A stretch of 16,320 bases of DNA from Microbacterium sp. p3-SID336 (GCF_025143365.1 NZ_JALXPE010000078.1:1-16320); one strand, 5' to 3'. Shown: positions 6,528 to 13,540, counted from the first letter of the stretch. Numbers and translations are program-made. Notes: generated by a model not told the origin, from the letters alone.

Positions 6528-7331
6528 ATGAGCACCGTCAAGCACGCGGCGCGCGTGGCGAAGGACTCGACCGCGTTCCGACGCACCGCCCGCGTCGGCT
6601 TCATCGTGCTCGGCCTCATCCACGTCGTCATCGGCGCGATCGCCATCAGCATCGCCCTGGGCGCCTCGGGTGACGCCGATCAGGACGGCGCGATGGAGCG
6701 GATCCGTGACAACCCCATCGGCGGGCTGCTGCTGCTGTCGATCGCCGCGGGGCTCATCGCCCTCGCGGTGTGGCAGATCGCCAGCGCCTTCCTCGCCGCC
6801 GACCCTGCCGAGACCAAGAAGTGGGGGCGCCGCATCAAGCTCGCCGGGATCTCGGGCTCCTACCTCGTCGTCGCCGGACTCGCGATCATCTACGCGATCG
6901 GCGGCCGCGCGGAGTCCGAGGAGGCATCGCGCACACTCAGCGAGATCGTGCTGGCGGCTCCCGGTGGCGTCGTGCTGCTCGTGGTGCTCGGACTGTCCGT
7001 GATCGGTGTCGGCGCGGGCTTCGTGGTGGGGGGCATCACGCGCTCGTTCGAGAAGCTGATCGACCTTCCGACCGGCGCTGGTCGTGCGGGCATCGTGACC
7101 CTCGGCGTGGTCGGCTACCTCGGGAAAGGCATCGCCGTGGCCGTCACGGGAGTGCTGTTCGTGGTCGCGGCCGTCACACAGGACCCGGAGAAGGCGGCCG
7201 GCTTGGATGCCGCCCTGCACAGCCTGCTCACGCTGCCGCTCGGCGGCCTGGTGCTGGGGCTCGTCGGCGCGGGGTTCGCGGTGTACGGCATCTTCTGCAT
7301 GGCTCGCGCCCGCCTCGCGCGCATGTCGTAG
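6528..7331 (+). CDS. DUF1206 membrane protein
   Basis: A 267-residue inner-membrane protein with six hydrophobic segments at about 23-45, 64-88, 105-126, 144-170, 187-215 and 236-258. They form three repeated two-helix units, the layout of DUF1206. Each unit has Gly-rich helices (GFIVLGLIHVVIGAIAI, GLLLLSIAAGLIALAV, GIVTLGVVGYLGKGIAVAV). Function of the family is unknown. The N-terminus is short and basic (KHAARVAKD), probably cytoplasmic. The start is supported by a TANNNT -10 6 nt upstream and the lack of a longer plausible frame. It precedes sufS by 47 bp on the same strand; cotranscription is possible but a functional link to sulfur metabolism is not shown. Confidence 0.85.
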   Translation: MSTVKHAARVAKDSTAFRRTARVGFIVLGLIHVVIGAIAISIALGASGDADQDGAMERIRDNPIGGLLLLSIAAGLIALAVWQIASAFLAADPAETKKWGRRIKLAGISGSYLVVAGLAIIYAIGGRAESEEASRTLSEIVLAAPGGVVLLVVLGLSVIGVGAGFVVGGITRSFEKLIDLPTGAGRAGIVTLGVVGYLGKGIAVAVTGVLFVVAAVTQDPEKAAGLDAALHSLLTLPLGGLVLGLVGAGFAVYGIFCMARARLARMS

Positions 7332-7350
7332 CCCTCGGGACCGCGCCGGG

Positions 7351-7369
7351 CCCATCGCGAAGATGGGAG
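7351..7369 (+). promoter_or_regulatory. Hairpin that overlaps the sufS ribosome binding site
   Basis: CCCATC (7351-7356), loop GCGAA, and GATGGG (7362-7367) form a perfect 6-bp stem. The last three G residues are part of the GGGAGA Shine-Dalgarno (7365-7370) of sufS, whose ATG is at 7379. Folding would partly hide the ribosome site. Alternatively it is a weak terminator for the preceding gene. Confidence 0.35.
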
Positions 7370-7378
7370 ACTGGAACG

Positions 7379-8686
7379 ATGAGCGCTTCTCCCGGAGTCG
7401 ACGTGATCGCACCGCTGACCGAGACCGAGGTGCAGCGGATCCGGGCGGACTTCCCGATCCTGCACACGGAGGTCAACGGTCACCCCCTCGTGTACCTGGA
7501 TTCGGGCGCCACGTCGCAGCGGCCGAACGCGGTGCTGGACGCCGAGCGTGACTACGCGACCACCCTCAACGCCGCCGTGCACCGCGGGGCGCACACGCTC
7601 GCCGCGGAGGCCACCGAGCTCTTCGAGGACGCCCGCGGCGCGCTCGCCCGGTTCGTCGGCGCCGGCGAGGACGAGATCGTCTGGACGTCGAACGCCACCG
7701 AGGCGATCAACCTCGTCGCCTACGGCCTCTCCAACGCCTCGCTCGGACGCGGGGGCGCAGCCGCCGCGGGGCTCCGACTCGGCCAGGGCGATGAGATCGT
7801 CACCACCGAGATGGAGCACCACGCGAACCTCATCCCGTGGCAGGAACTGGCCGCACGGACCGGGGCCACGCTGCGGGTCATCCCGCTCGACGACGACGGA
7901 GCCCTGCGGCTGGACGTCGCCGCGGAGCTGATCTCCGAGCGGACGAAGCTGGTCGCGTTCACCCACGTGTCCAACGTGCTCGGCGTGATCAACCCGGTCG
8001 AACAGCTCGTGACGCTCGCGCGCGGCGTGGGTGCGCTCACGCTCCTCGACGCCTGCCAGTCCGCACCCCATCTGCCCCTGGACGTGCGAGCGCTGGGCAT
8101 CGACTTCGCCGTGCTCTCCGGCCACAAGATGCTCGGACCGACCGGGATCGGCGCGCTGTACGGTCGCCGCGAGGTGTTGGCCGCGCTGCCGCCGTTCCTC
8201 ACGGGCGGCTCGATGATCACCACGGTCACCACGACGGAGGCGGAGTACCTGCCGCCGCCGCAGCGGTTCGAGGCGGGCACCCAGCGGGTTTCTCAGGCCA
8301 TCGCGCTCGCCGCAGCCGTCGACTACCTGGGCACGGTGGGCATGGAGCGCATCGCCGCGCACGAGGCCGCCTTCGGTCGTCGTCTGGTCGAGGGCCTGCG
8401 CGAGATCGACGGCGTGCGGGTGCTGGGCGCCGACATCGCGCTGCCCCGCGTGGGTCTGGCGAGCTTCGACGTGGCGGACATCCACTCGCACGACGTCGGG
8501 CAGTACCTCGACGACCTGGGCATCGCCGTCCGCGTCGGCCACCACTGCGCGCAGCCGCTGCACCGTCGGCTCGGAGTCACGTCCTCGACGCGCGCGAGCA
8601 CCTACCTGTACACCACCGAGGCGGAGGTGGACGCCGTGATCGCGGGCGTCTCCGGCGCCATCGAGTTCTTCCGGAGGGGCGCATGA
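7379..8686 (+). CDS. sufS: SufS-type cysteine desulfurase
   Basis: A 435-residue PLP enzyme, class V aminotransferase fold, that takes sulfur from L-cysteine to give alanine and a protein persulfide for Fe-S cluster assembly. The N-terminal signature VYLDSGATSQRP and the PLP region VWTSNATEAINLVAYG are present; EMEHHANLIPWQELA carries the PLP-stacking His. The Schiff-base lysine is K250 in LSGHKMLGPTGIGALYG, and the catalytic persulfide cysteine is C390 in RVGHHCAQPLHRRLG, the SufS (type II) context. Length is slightly over the usual 405-420 because of a Gly/Ala-rich stretch GRGGAAAAG before GDEIVTTEMEHH. GGGAGA lies 8 nt before ATG 7379. It overlaps sufU by 4 bp. No sufBCD genes are seen next to it. 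Confidence 0.95.
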   Translation: MSASPGVDVIAPLTETEVQRIRADFPILHTEVNGHPLVYLDSGATSQRPNAVLDAERDYATTLNAAVHRGAHTLAAEATELFEDARGALARFVGAGEDEIVWTSNATEAINLVAYGLSNASLGRGGAAAAGLRLGQGDEIVTTEMEHHANLIPWQELAARTGATLRVIPLDDDGALRLDVAAELISERTKLVAFTHVSNVLGVINPVEQLVTLARGVGALTLLDACQSAPHLPLDVRALGIDFAVLSGHKMLGPTGIGALYGRREVLAALPPFLTGGSMITTVTTTEAEYLPPPQRFEAGTQRVSQAIALAAAVDYLGTVGMERIAAHEAAFGRRLVEGLREIDGVRVLGADIALPRVGLASFDVADIHSHDVGQYLDDLGIAVRVGHHCAQPLHRRLGVTSSTRASTYLYTTEAEVDAVIAGVSGAIEFFRRGA

Positions 8687-9117
8687 GCGACCTGCAGAAC
8701 CTGTACCAGGAGCTGATCCTGGATCACTCCCGCACGCCGCACGGCTACGGCCTGCGCGCCGAGGTCGCGGCGCAGTCGCACCAGCTCAACCCGACGTGCG
8801 GCGACGAGATCACGCTGCAGGTGCATCGCGGAGCGGACGGCGCCGTCGAAGCCCTCGCCTGGGAAGGGCACGGCTGTGCGATCTCCCAGGCGTCGGCGTC
8901 CCTGCTCGCCGAGCTCGCGGAAGGCCTGAGCGTGGAGGAGCTGGAGCTGCGCATCGCAGCGTTCCGCGAGGCCATGCGCTCGCGCGGCACGATCGCCCCC
9001 GACGAGGAGCTGCTGGGCGACGCCGCCGCACTGGGCGGGGTGTCGAAGTACGTGGCACGGGTCAAGTGCGCGATGCTCGCCTGGGTCGCGGCGGAGGACG
9101 CGCTCACCCGCGCCTGA
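8683..9117 (+). CDS. sufU: SufU-type zinc-dependent sulfurtransferase
   Basis: A 144-residue IscU-fold protein that accepts persulfide sulfur from SufS. The zinc ligands of SufU are intact: C39 and D41 in NPTCGDE, C65 in GHGCAISQAS and C129 in RVKCAMLAW. The insert between the second and third cysteine (about 64 residues, with GTIAPDEELLGDAAALGGVSKY) is longer than in IscU, which separates SufU from IscU scaffolds. ATG overlaps the sufS stop (ATGA), with GGAGG 5 nt upstream inside sufS, so the two are coupled. In Bacillus and actinobacteria SufU activates SufS by zinc-ligand swapping; the same role is expected here. Confidence 0.95.
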   Translation: MSDLQNLYQELILDHSRTPHGYGLRAEVAAQSHQLNPTCGDEITLQVHRGADGAVEALAWEGHGCAISQASASLLAELAEGLSVEELELRIAAFREAMRSRGTIAPDEELLGDAAALGGVSKYVARVKCAMLAWVAAEDALTRA

Positions 9118-9165
9118 ATCGGGACGGTCGGGGAATACGGACGCGCCGGTCGTGTTGGTCCGTGC

Positions 9166-9807
9166 ATGACTACTCTCGGAATCATCGGTGCAGGCAACAT
9201 CGGCAGCCAGGTCGCCCGCGTGGCGGTCGCGAACGGCTACGACGTGGTGATCGCGAACTCGCGCGGGCCGGAGACGCTCGCGGATCTGGTGGCGGAGCTC
9301 GGGCCCCGCGCACGGGCGGCGACGGCGGAGGATGCGGCCGCCGCGGCGGAGGTGGCGGTCGTCACGGTGCCCCTGCATGCGATCGATCAGCTCCCCGCCG
9401 CGGAGCTCGCCGGCAAGATCGTCCTCGACACGAACAACTACTACTTCGAGCGCGACGGCCGCATCGAGGCCCTCGACAAGGGGGAGACGACCACCTCCGA
9501 GCTGCTGCAGCAGCAGCTTCCGGAGTCGCGCATCGCGAAGGCCTTCAACCACATCTACGCGAGTGAGATCACGACGGACGGCACGCCCGCCGGCACCCCC
9601 GGCCGCCGCGCTCTGGCGACAGCGGGTGACGACGCGGAGGCGGTGGCCTTCGTCACCCGGTTCTACGACGAGGCGGGTTTCGACACCGTCAACATCGGCC
9701 CGCTGAGCGAGTCGTGGCGGGTCGAGCGGGATCGCCCCGCGTACGTCGCGCGCCAGGATGCCGAGGAGCTCGCCGCGAACCTCGCGAAGGCCAACCGCCT
9801 GCCCTGA
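9166..9807 (+). CDS. NADP-dependent oxidoreductase, F420 reductase-like
   Basis: A 213-residue Rossmann-fold protein of the NADPH:F420 oxidoreductase/pyrroline-5-carboxylate reductase-like group. It begins with the dinucleotide motif GIIGAGNIGSQVARVAVANG (5-24), then VVIANSRGPETL, where Ser-Arg after strand 2 would hold the 2'-phosphate of NADP. VAVVTVPLHAI and IVLDTNNYYFERDG follow, then KAFNHIYASEI and a C-terminal helix region ending NLAKANRLP. Such proteins reduce F420 or unknown carbonyl substrates; F420 use cannot be proven here. No clear ribosome site or TANNNT is seen before ATG 9166, but the Rossmann motif starts right after it, so the start is well placed. It follows sufU by 48 bp. 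Confidence 0.8.
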   Translation: MTTLGIIGAGNIGSQVARVAVANGYDVVIANSRGPETLADLVAELGPRARAATAEDAAAAAEVAVVTVPLHAIDQLPAAELAGKIVLDTNNYYFERDGRIEALDKGETTTSELLQQQLPESRIAKAFNHIYASEITTDGTPAGTPGRRALATAGDDAEAVAFVTRFYDEAGFDTVNIGPLSESWRVERDRPAYVARQDAEELAANLAKANRLP

Positions 9808-9824
9808 CCCTCGCGGAGGGAGGC

Positions 9825-9875
9825 GCCACCCCGGTCATGGGATACCAAAGTTGAGGAACCCCTGGTCGGGGTGGG
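9825..9875. promoter_or_regulatory. Inverted arms CCACCCCG / CGGGGTGG upstream of the GntR gene
   Basis: Eight-base arms at 9826-9833 and 9867-9874 with a 33-nt spacer enclose the predicted GntR -35 box and the sequence GATACCAAAG. It may be a long-range operator, or a weak terminator of the oxidoreductase gene. Confidence 0.25.
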
Positions 9876-9880
9876 ACAAT
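9851..9880 (+). promoter_or_regulatory. Predicted promoter TTGAGG-N18-GACAAT for leaderless GntR mRNA
   Basis: The -35 TTGAGG (9851-9856) and -10 GACAAT (9875-9880) each match four of six consensus bases with an 18-bp spacer, and the -10 ends 6 nt before ATG 9887. No Shine-Dalgarno is present, so the mRNA probably starts at the ATG. Confidence 0.55.
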
Positions 9881-9886
9881 GCCCGG

Positions 9887-10549
9887 ATGGCGGGGGCTGC
9901 GGGGTCGAGCGGCGAGCTCGAATCGGTCAGGGTCACGAGGATCCTGCGCGACGACATCGTGCTCGGGCGCCGGCCTCCGGGGTCGCGGCTGATCGAGCGC
10001 GACATCGCGGCCGAGCTGAACGTGTCCCGGCTTCCTGTGCGGGAGGCCATCCGCACGCTGGTGGCGGAGGGCGTCGTGATCGCGCGACCGCGCACCTGGG
10101 CGGTTGTGCGCGAGTTCACGCACGATGACATCCGCGCGTTCGCGGAGGTGCGGGAGGCGATCGAGACGCTCATCTTCGTGTTCGCCGCGGAGCGTCACGA
10201 CGCGGCGGGCATCGCTCGGCTCTCGGAGGCCTACCGCCGGGAGCTCGTGGCCGCGCGCGACGGAGACGCCGAGACCGCGCGTCGGGCGGCCGCGGAGTTC
10301 CACGAGGTGGCGGTCGACCTCGCCGCGAACGAGATGCTCGGCGAGCTGATCGCCGTGTTCCTCACGCGGCTGCGCTGGCTGTTCGGTCAGCACGACGATC
10401 TGCTGGCCATGGCCGATGAGCACCGCGTGATCCTGGAAGCCGTGGCGGCCAGGGACACGGCGGCTCTGCGCGCGATCATCCCGGCGCATCTGGCGAGCGG
10501 ACAGTCGGCGGCGGAACGCCGTCTGGCGCGCGCCGACATCGCGCTCTGA
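9887..10549 (+). CDS. GntR-family transcriptional regulator (FadR/FCD type)
   Basis: A 220-residue DNA-binding regulator. The winged helix (about 10-75) contains RPPGSRLIERDIAAELNVSR and LPVREAIRTLVAEGVV, the typical GntR recognition helix region. The all-helical C-terminal part (about 85-210) resembles the FCD ligand domain, with histidines placed for a metal or carboxylate site (AAEFHEVAVDLA, ADEHRVIL, PAHLASG). The start at ATG 9887 is fixed by the promoter 6 nt upstream; a longer frame from 9758 would overlap the oxidoreductase gene and adds no domain. Ligand and targets are unknown; it may control the preceding oxidoreductase or itself. Confidence 0.87.
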   Translation: MAGAAGSSGELESVRVTRILRDDIVLGRRPPGSRLIERDIAAELNVSRLPVREAIRTLVAEGVVIARPRTWAVVREFTHDDIRAFAEVREAIETLIFVFAAERHDAAGIARLSEAYRRELVAARDGDAETARRAAAEFHEVAVDLAANEMLGELIAVFLTRLRWLFGQHDDLLAMADEHRVILEAVAARDTAALRAIIPAHLASGQSAAERRLARADIAL

Positions 10550-10559
10550 GAGGCCCGAA

Positions 10560-10581
10560 GCCGCGCGGAAGGGGCCGCGGC
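10560..10581 (+). terminator. Short stem-loop after the GntR gene
   Basis: GCCGCG (10560-10565) and CGCGGC (10576-10581) form a 6-bp GC stem with a 10-nt loop 10 nt after the stop. No T-tract. Possibly a terminator. Confidence 0.35.
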
Positions 10582-10598
10582 GCCCGGTCGCTCGGTTG

Positions 10599-10604
10599 TA
10601 TATT
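10599..10604 (+). promoter_or_regulatory. Predicted -10 element TATATT for the envelope gene pair
   Basis: TTGTATATTGG is one of the few AT-rich spots in the window and lies 50 bp before the ATG at 10655. TATATT is a good -10, with TG two bases upstream like an extended -10. No clear -35 is seen. Confidence 0.5.
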
Positions 10605-10654
10605 GGTGCGGTCGGAGTCGGTCCGGTCATAGTCGCGCTGTCCTGGGGAGCGAG

Positions 10655-10900
10655 ATGCGCAATCTTGCTGTCGTCGTGGGGGGTCTCCTGCTGCTGGGCG
10701 GCGCCGCGCTCGTGGTGATCGCCGATCAGGAGCGGGCCGCGGCACTCGACGCCGTCAAGGCCGAGATCGTCCGCGTCGAGGACGCCCTCGCCCGTTCGAA
10801 CGGCGAGAACCTGGAGCTGGCCGAGAAGCTCACGGCGCTGCGCGCGCAGATCGCCGAGCAGGATGCGCAGCTCGCCGACACGACGGGCTTCCTGCAGTGA
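10655..10900 (+). CDS. Small membrane-anchored coiled-coil protein, function unknown
   Basis: An 81-residue protein with a hydrophobic N-terminal segment (NLAVVVGGLLLLGGAALVVIA, 3-23), which is a signal anchor or uncleaved signal, and a charged helix from 24 to the end with heptad-like spacing (DQERAAALDAVKAEIVRVED, then LELAEKLTALRAQIAEQDAQL), a likely coiled coil. It should sit on the outer face of the membrane, facing the cell wall. GGGGAG 4 nt before ATG 10655 supports the start. The stop (TGATG) overlaps the start of the following peptidase-like gene by one base, so the products are likely made together. QERAxAL after the hydrophobic segment and GFL near the end recur at nearly the same positions in that next protein. 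Confidence 0.75.
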   Translation: MRNLAVVVGGLLLLGGAALVVIADQERAAALDAVKAEIVRVEDALARSNGENLELAEKLTALRAQIAEQDAQLADTTGFLQ

Positions 10901-11766
10901 TGCGTCGTGTGCTCGCAGTGACGGTCACGGCGGCCGTGCTGCTCGCCGTCGGGGTGCTGGCGCGTGCGGACGCCCTGGAGCAGGAGCGGGCGGAGGCGCT
11001 GACCACGCTGAGCGCCCTCGCCGATCGGTACCGCGACTCCGGACAGCGCACCGACTACCTCGCCGGTGCGGTGGAGCGGGCGGAGCAGGACACCGCCGAT
11101 CGGACCGCGGTCCTCGCGGTGCGTCCGGGGTTCCTGGCAGAGATCACCGCGCTGGGCACGGCACTGCAGGGCGCAGCGGGCAAGGTCGACACGTCCGCAC
11201 ACCTCGCCTCGGCGCTGTCCGCGCAGCAGACGGTCCTCGCGGAGAAGGCGAACCCCGATACGGTCGTCGCGGCGACGGCCACCGTGCACGCGATCGCCGA
11301 GAAGGTCGGCACCGAGGTCGCCTCGTGGCAGGCGGCGCAGAGCGCGGGTCCCGGCCCCGGCGGCCCCCGCTGGAGTTCGAGCGGCCCCGACGGATATGCC
11401 CGCGTGCGGGCGGCGCTGGACCGCGTGGGCGGCGGCGGCGTGGGGCTGTACGAGTCGTCGTCGTGCGCGGGCGGCAACGCACCGGCCTGCGCCAACAGCA
11501 ACGGCTACATCAAGTACCGCGCCGACATCGCGGGCTGGAGCACGGGCCGGTTGAACTGGGCGATGGCGCATGAGCTCGCGCACATCTACCAGTTCCGGGT
11601 GTGGGGCGCCCTCACCTCGTCCGGTGCCTACGGCGCGCTGTTCGGCAGCGATCCCGAGTTCCTCGCCAACTGCATGGCCGTGGTGCGGGGCTTCCCTGGA
11701 TCGGTCGGCTGCAACGGAGATCAGCAGGCCTGGGCCTCCGGCATCTGGGTCGGCGCGGTGCGCTGA
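10900..11766 (+). CDS. Exported HExxH zinc-peptidase-like protein with coiled-coil N-terminus
   Basis: A 288-residue secreted or membrane-anchored protein. Residues 1-24 are a signal peptide or anchor (MRRVLAVTVTAAVLLAVGVLA, then RADA). Residues 25-150 are helical and charged, followed by a Gly/Pro linker (GPGPGGPRW). The C-terminal part holds the zinc motif HELAH (H224, E225, H228) in NWAMAHELAHIYQF, and a downstream DPEFLANCMA with E253 as a likely third ligand, as in gluzincin peptidases. Four cysteines (SSSCAGG, PACANS, ANCMAV, VGCNGD) could form two disulfides outside the cell. Start ATG 10900 overlaps the stop of the small coiled-coil gene. No peptidase family can be named with confidence; a non-catalytic metal protein is possible. 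It ends 15 bp from the convergent dehydrogenase gene. Confidence 0.75.
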   Translation: MRRVLAVTVTAAVLLAVGVLARADALEQERAEALTTLSALADRYRDSGQRTDYLAGAVERAEQDTADRTAVLAVRPGFLAEITALGTALQGAAGKVDTSAHLASALSAQQTVLAEKANPDTVVAATATVHAIAEKVGTEVASWQAAQSAGPGPGGPRWSSSGPDGYARVRAALDRVGGGGVGLYESSSCAGGNAPACANSNGYIKYRADIAGWSTGRLNWAMAHELAHIYQFRVWGALTSSGAYGALFGSDPEFLANCMAVVRGFPGSVGCNGDQQAWASGIWVGAVR

Positions 11767-11781
11767 GCCGCTCGCGGCGCG

Positions 11782-12621
11782 TCAGGCGACGGGGGTCCTG
11801 GTGTCGATCGCCGCACGCAACGGTCGGCGCATGGCCTTCCAGTACGCAGATGGAGCGAGGCGCACCAGCACGTCGATGAGTCGCGCCTCCCGCCCCACCA
11901 TGGTCCGGGCGGCCCTGCGCTCGGTGGCGCGGATGATGCGGGCCGCGGCGTCTGCGGGGTCGGTGTGGTACATCGCGGCCTGCGCGGCGGCGGCTCGTGC
12001 GGCCACGGCGGGATCGATCGCGGCGGCGTAGCGGCCGTGCAGGATGATCCCGGTGCGCACGCCCGCCGGGTACACGGCGCCGACCGAGACGGTGCTGCCC
12101 TCGAGCTCGTGGCGCAGCGCCTCGGAGAACCCGCGCACGGCGAACTTCCCGAGGGCGTACGGGATGCGCCCCGCGGGGGCCGCGAGCGCGTAGACACTCG
12201 CCAGGTGCGTGATGTGCGCAGCGGGGGCGGCGCGCAGCGCGGGCAGCAGCGCCTTGGTGATCGACACGGTGCCCCAGAGGTTGACGTCCGTGAGCCAGCG
12301 CATCTCCTCCATGGTCAGCTGATCCAGGTCGCCCAGCATCGACGACCCTGCGCACGTGATGAGCGCCGTGATGCGCGGGTGCCCGGCGGCGATGTCGTCT
12401 GCCGCCGCGAACACGGCATCGTCGTCTCGGAGGTCGACGACGTGTGTCGTGACGGTCGCCGGCGACAGCTCGGCGGCGAGAGCGGCCAGTGCGGTCGCGT
12501 CGTGGTCGAGCAGCGCGAGCGAGACGCCGCGGGACGCGAGCCGGCGGGCGATCTCTGCCCCCATCCCGTTCGCGGCGCCGGTGATCACGGTGGTGCCGCC
12601 GGCAAGGTCGAGGTGCTTCAT
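11782..12621 (-). CDS. Short-chain dehydrogenase/reductase (SDR)
   Basis: A 279-residue classical SDR oxidoreductase that uses NAD(P)H on an unknown alcohol or carbonyl substrate. The cofactor motif is TGAANGMG (14-21), VDLRDDD binds the adenine ring, and TCAGSS is the NNAG equivalent (89-94, with Cys in place of Asn). The catalytic residues are S142 in HLASVYALA, then Y155 and K159 in PYALGK. A long C-terminal helical tail (from about 235) ends RAAIDTRTPVA. ATG 12621 has AGGAGG 5 nt upstream. It is divergent from the unknown gene at 12754 and convergent with the peptidase-like gene. Substrate cannot be predicted. Confidence 0.9.
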   Translation of the reverse strand: MKHLDLAGGTTVITGAANGMGAEIARRLASRGVSLALLDHDATALAALAAELSPATVTTHVVDLRDDDAVFAAADDIAAGHPRITALITCAGSSMLGDLDQLTMEEMRWLTDVNLWGTVSITKALLPALRAAPAAHITHLASVYALAAPAGRIPYALGKFAVRGFSEALRHELEGSTVSVGAVYPAGVRTGIILHGRYAAAIDPAVAARAAAAQAAMYHTDPADAAARIIRATERRAARTMVGREARLIDVLVRLAPSAYWKAMRRPLRAAIDTRTPVA

Positions 12622-12729
12622 TGCCGCCTCCTGCGGGGCGTGATCCGGGCCAGTCACGGCGAATGTCGGCTGCATGCGAGATGCTGATCCGGAACCATTC
12701 TGGCCGAGACCGGGCCGCATCGATACCGC

Positions 12730-12735
12730 TACGCT
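12730..12735 (+). promoter_or_regulatory. Predicted -10 element TACGCT
   Basis: A TANNNT hexamer 18 nt before the GTG at 12754, with room for the GGAGG ribosome site in a short leader. It could drive the unknown gene that follows. Confidence 0.4.
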
Positions 12736-12753
12736 CGAAGGAAGGAGGTGCCG

Positions 12754-13338
12754 GTGGGACGGACTGCGGATGCCATCGCCGAAGGCGTCGCGATCGCGAC
12801 CGCCGCCGCGCGCCTCGCCGTGAAGAACCACATCCTCATCGGCACCATCGCCGAGGACGGCGTGTTCGACCTCGACCGCTACGTGGACGATGCGCGGGAG
12901 GCGCTGCGCGCGATGGCGGAGGAGTCAGAGGAGGCGGCGGCCACCGTGACCGCCCTGCGCAAGCGTGCGCGGGGGCGCCACTCCGACCCCGTCGGCACGC
13001 ACGACTACCGCGACCGCGATGTGCGCAACCTCCGCCGCCGCGCCAAGCAGTCCACGGGGGTCGCGCAGCGGCTGCGGGAGATGATGGACGACCGCGAGCA
13101 GCTCGAGCGCATCGTGGAAGAGGCCAGAGCTGCGGCGTGGGCCGATGTGCGGCACAACCTCGACCGCCGGCTGCGTGTGGAGGGCATGCGCCCTGACCAG
13201 GACCCGGACTACGCCCGCATGCGGGAGGCGCGGATGCAGGCCCTGCGCCTGGTCGATCTGCAGGCCCTGTCGTCGCAGCAGCGGGCGAGGGAGAAGCGCC
13301 GGAAGAAGCAGCAGAAAGCGGCAGCCAAGGCCGAGTGA
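12754..13338 (+). CDS. Charged helical protein of unknown function
   Basis: I do not recognise a characterised family. The 194-residue product has a conserved-looking N-terminus (GRTADAIAEGVAIATAAARL, then AVKNHILIGTIAEDGVFDLD), a long charged helical body with likely coiled coil (REMMDDREQLERIVEEARAAA), and a very basic C-terminus (REKRRKKQQKAAAKAE) that could bind nucleic acid or ribosomes. No signal peptide or membrane helix. The GTG at 12754 is chosen because GGAGG (12744-12748) lies 5 nt upstream; a GTG at 12748 would overlap that site. It lies just upstream of a tRNA gene but probably has no link to it. Cytoplasmic location is inferred. Confidence 0.75.
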   Translation: MGRTADAIAEGVAIATAAARLAVKNHILIGTIAEDGVFDLDRYVDDAREALRAMAEESEEAAATVTALRKRARGRHSDPVGTHDYRDRDVRNLRRRAKQSTGVAQRLREMMDDREQLERIVEEARAAAWADVRHNLDRRLRVEGMRPDQDPDYARMREARMQALRLVDLQALSSQQRAREKRRKKQQKAAAKAE

Positions 13339-13370
13339 GGCCTCGTTTCGCTTTCCCGTCGCGACTGTTG

Positions 13371-13376
13371 TAGGCT
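13371..13376 (+). promoter_or_regulatory. Predicted -10 element TAGGCT for tRNA-Arg
   Basis: TAGGCT fits TANNNT and would start transcription near 13383, about 33 nt before the mature tRNA. A TTTCGC at 13346-13351 is a weak -35. An alternative promoter could use TTGACG (13376-13381) as -35. Confidence 0.45.
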
Positions 13377-13415
13377 TGACGTCGGCCCGCTGGGCGGTTC
13401 AGCACCGCGGGTCAT

Positions 13416-13488
13416 GCGCCTCTAGCTCAATGGATAGAGCATCTGACTACGGATCAGAAGGTTGGGGGTTCGAGTCCCTCGAGGCGCA
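13416..13488 (+). tRNA. tRNA-Arg (anticodon ACG)
   Basis: A complete cloverleaf of 73 nt. The acceptor stem pairs GCGCCTC (13416-13422) with GAGGCGC (13481-13487), with A as discriminator base. The D stem is GCTC/GAGC, the anticodon stem TCTGA/TCAGA encloses loop CTACGGA with anticodon ACG at 13449-13451, and the T arm is GGGGG-TTCGAGT-CCCTC. The A34 would be edited to inosine to read CGU, CGC and CGA. The 3' CCA is not encoded. Confidence 0.97.
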
Positions 13489-13509
13489 CACTGTGTTGAG
13501 ACAGTACAG

Positions 13510-13540
13510 AACCCCCGTCGCGAGAGCGGCGGGGGTTTCT
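13510..13540 (+). terminator. Intrinsic terminator of the tRNA-Arg gene
   Basis: Twelve-bp stem AACCCCCGTCGC (13510-13521) with GCGGCGGGGGTT (13526-13537), containing one G-U pair, capped by a GAGA (GNRA) tetraloop and followed by TCT after TTT. It ends the tRNA transcript 22 nt after the mature 3' end and lies ahead of the convergent LysR gene. Confidence 0.9.

Noticed and set aside
11767..11778. GCCGC/GCGGC palindrome between the convergent peptidase-like and SDR genes
   Set aside because: The arms leave only a 2-nt loop, or a 4-bp stem if the loop is opened, so it is too weak to call a terminator.
13416..13488. tRNA-Arg as an attachment site of an integrated element
   Set aside because: No integrase gene and no second copy of the tRNA 3' end is seen in the window; the downstream genes have the same base composition as the rest.
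13490..13505. ACTGT/ACAGT short hairpin just after the tRNA
   Set aside because: A 5-bp stem is common by chance; the strong terminator at 13510 explains the end of the transcript.
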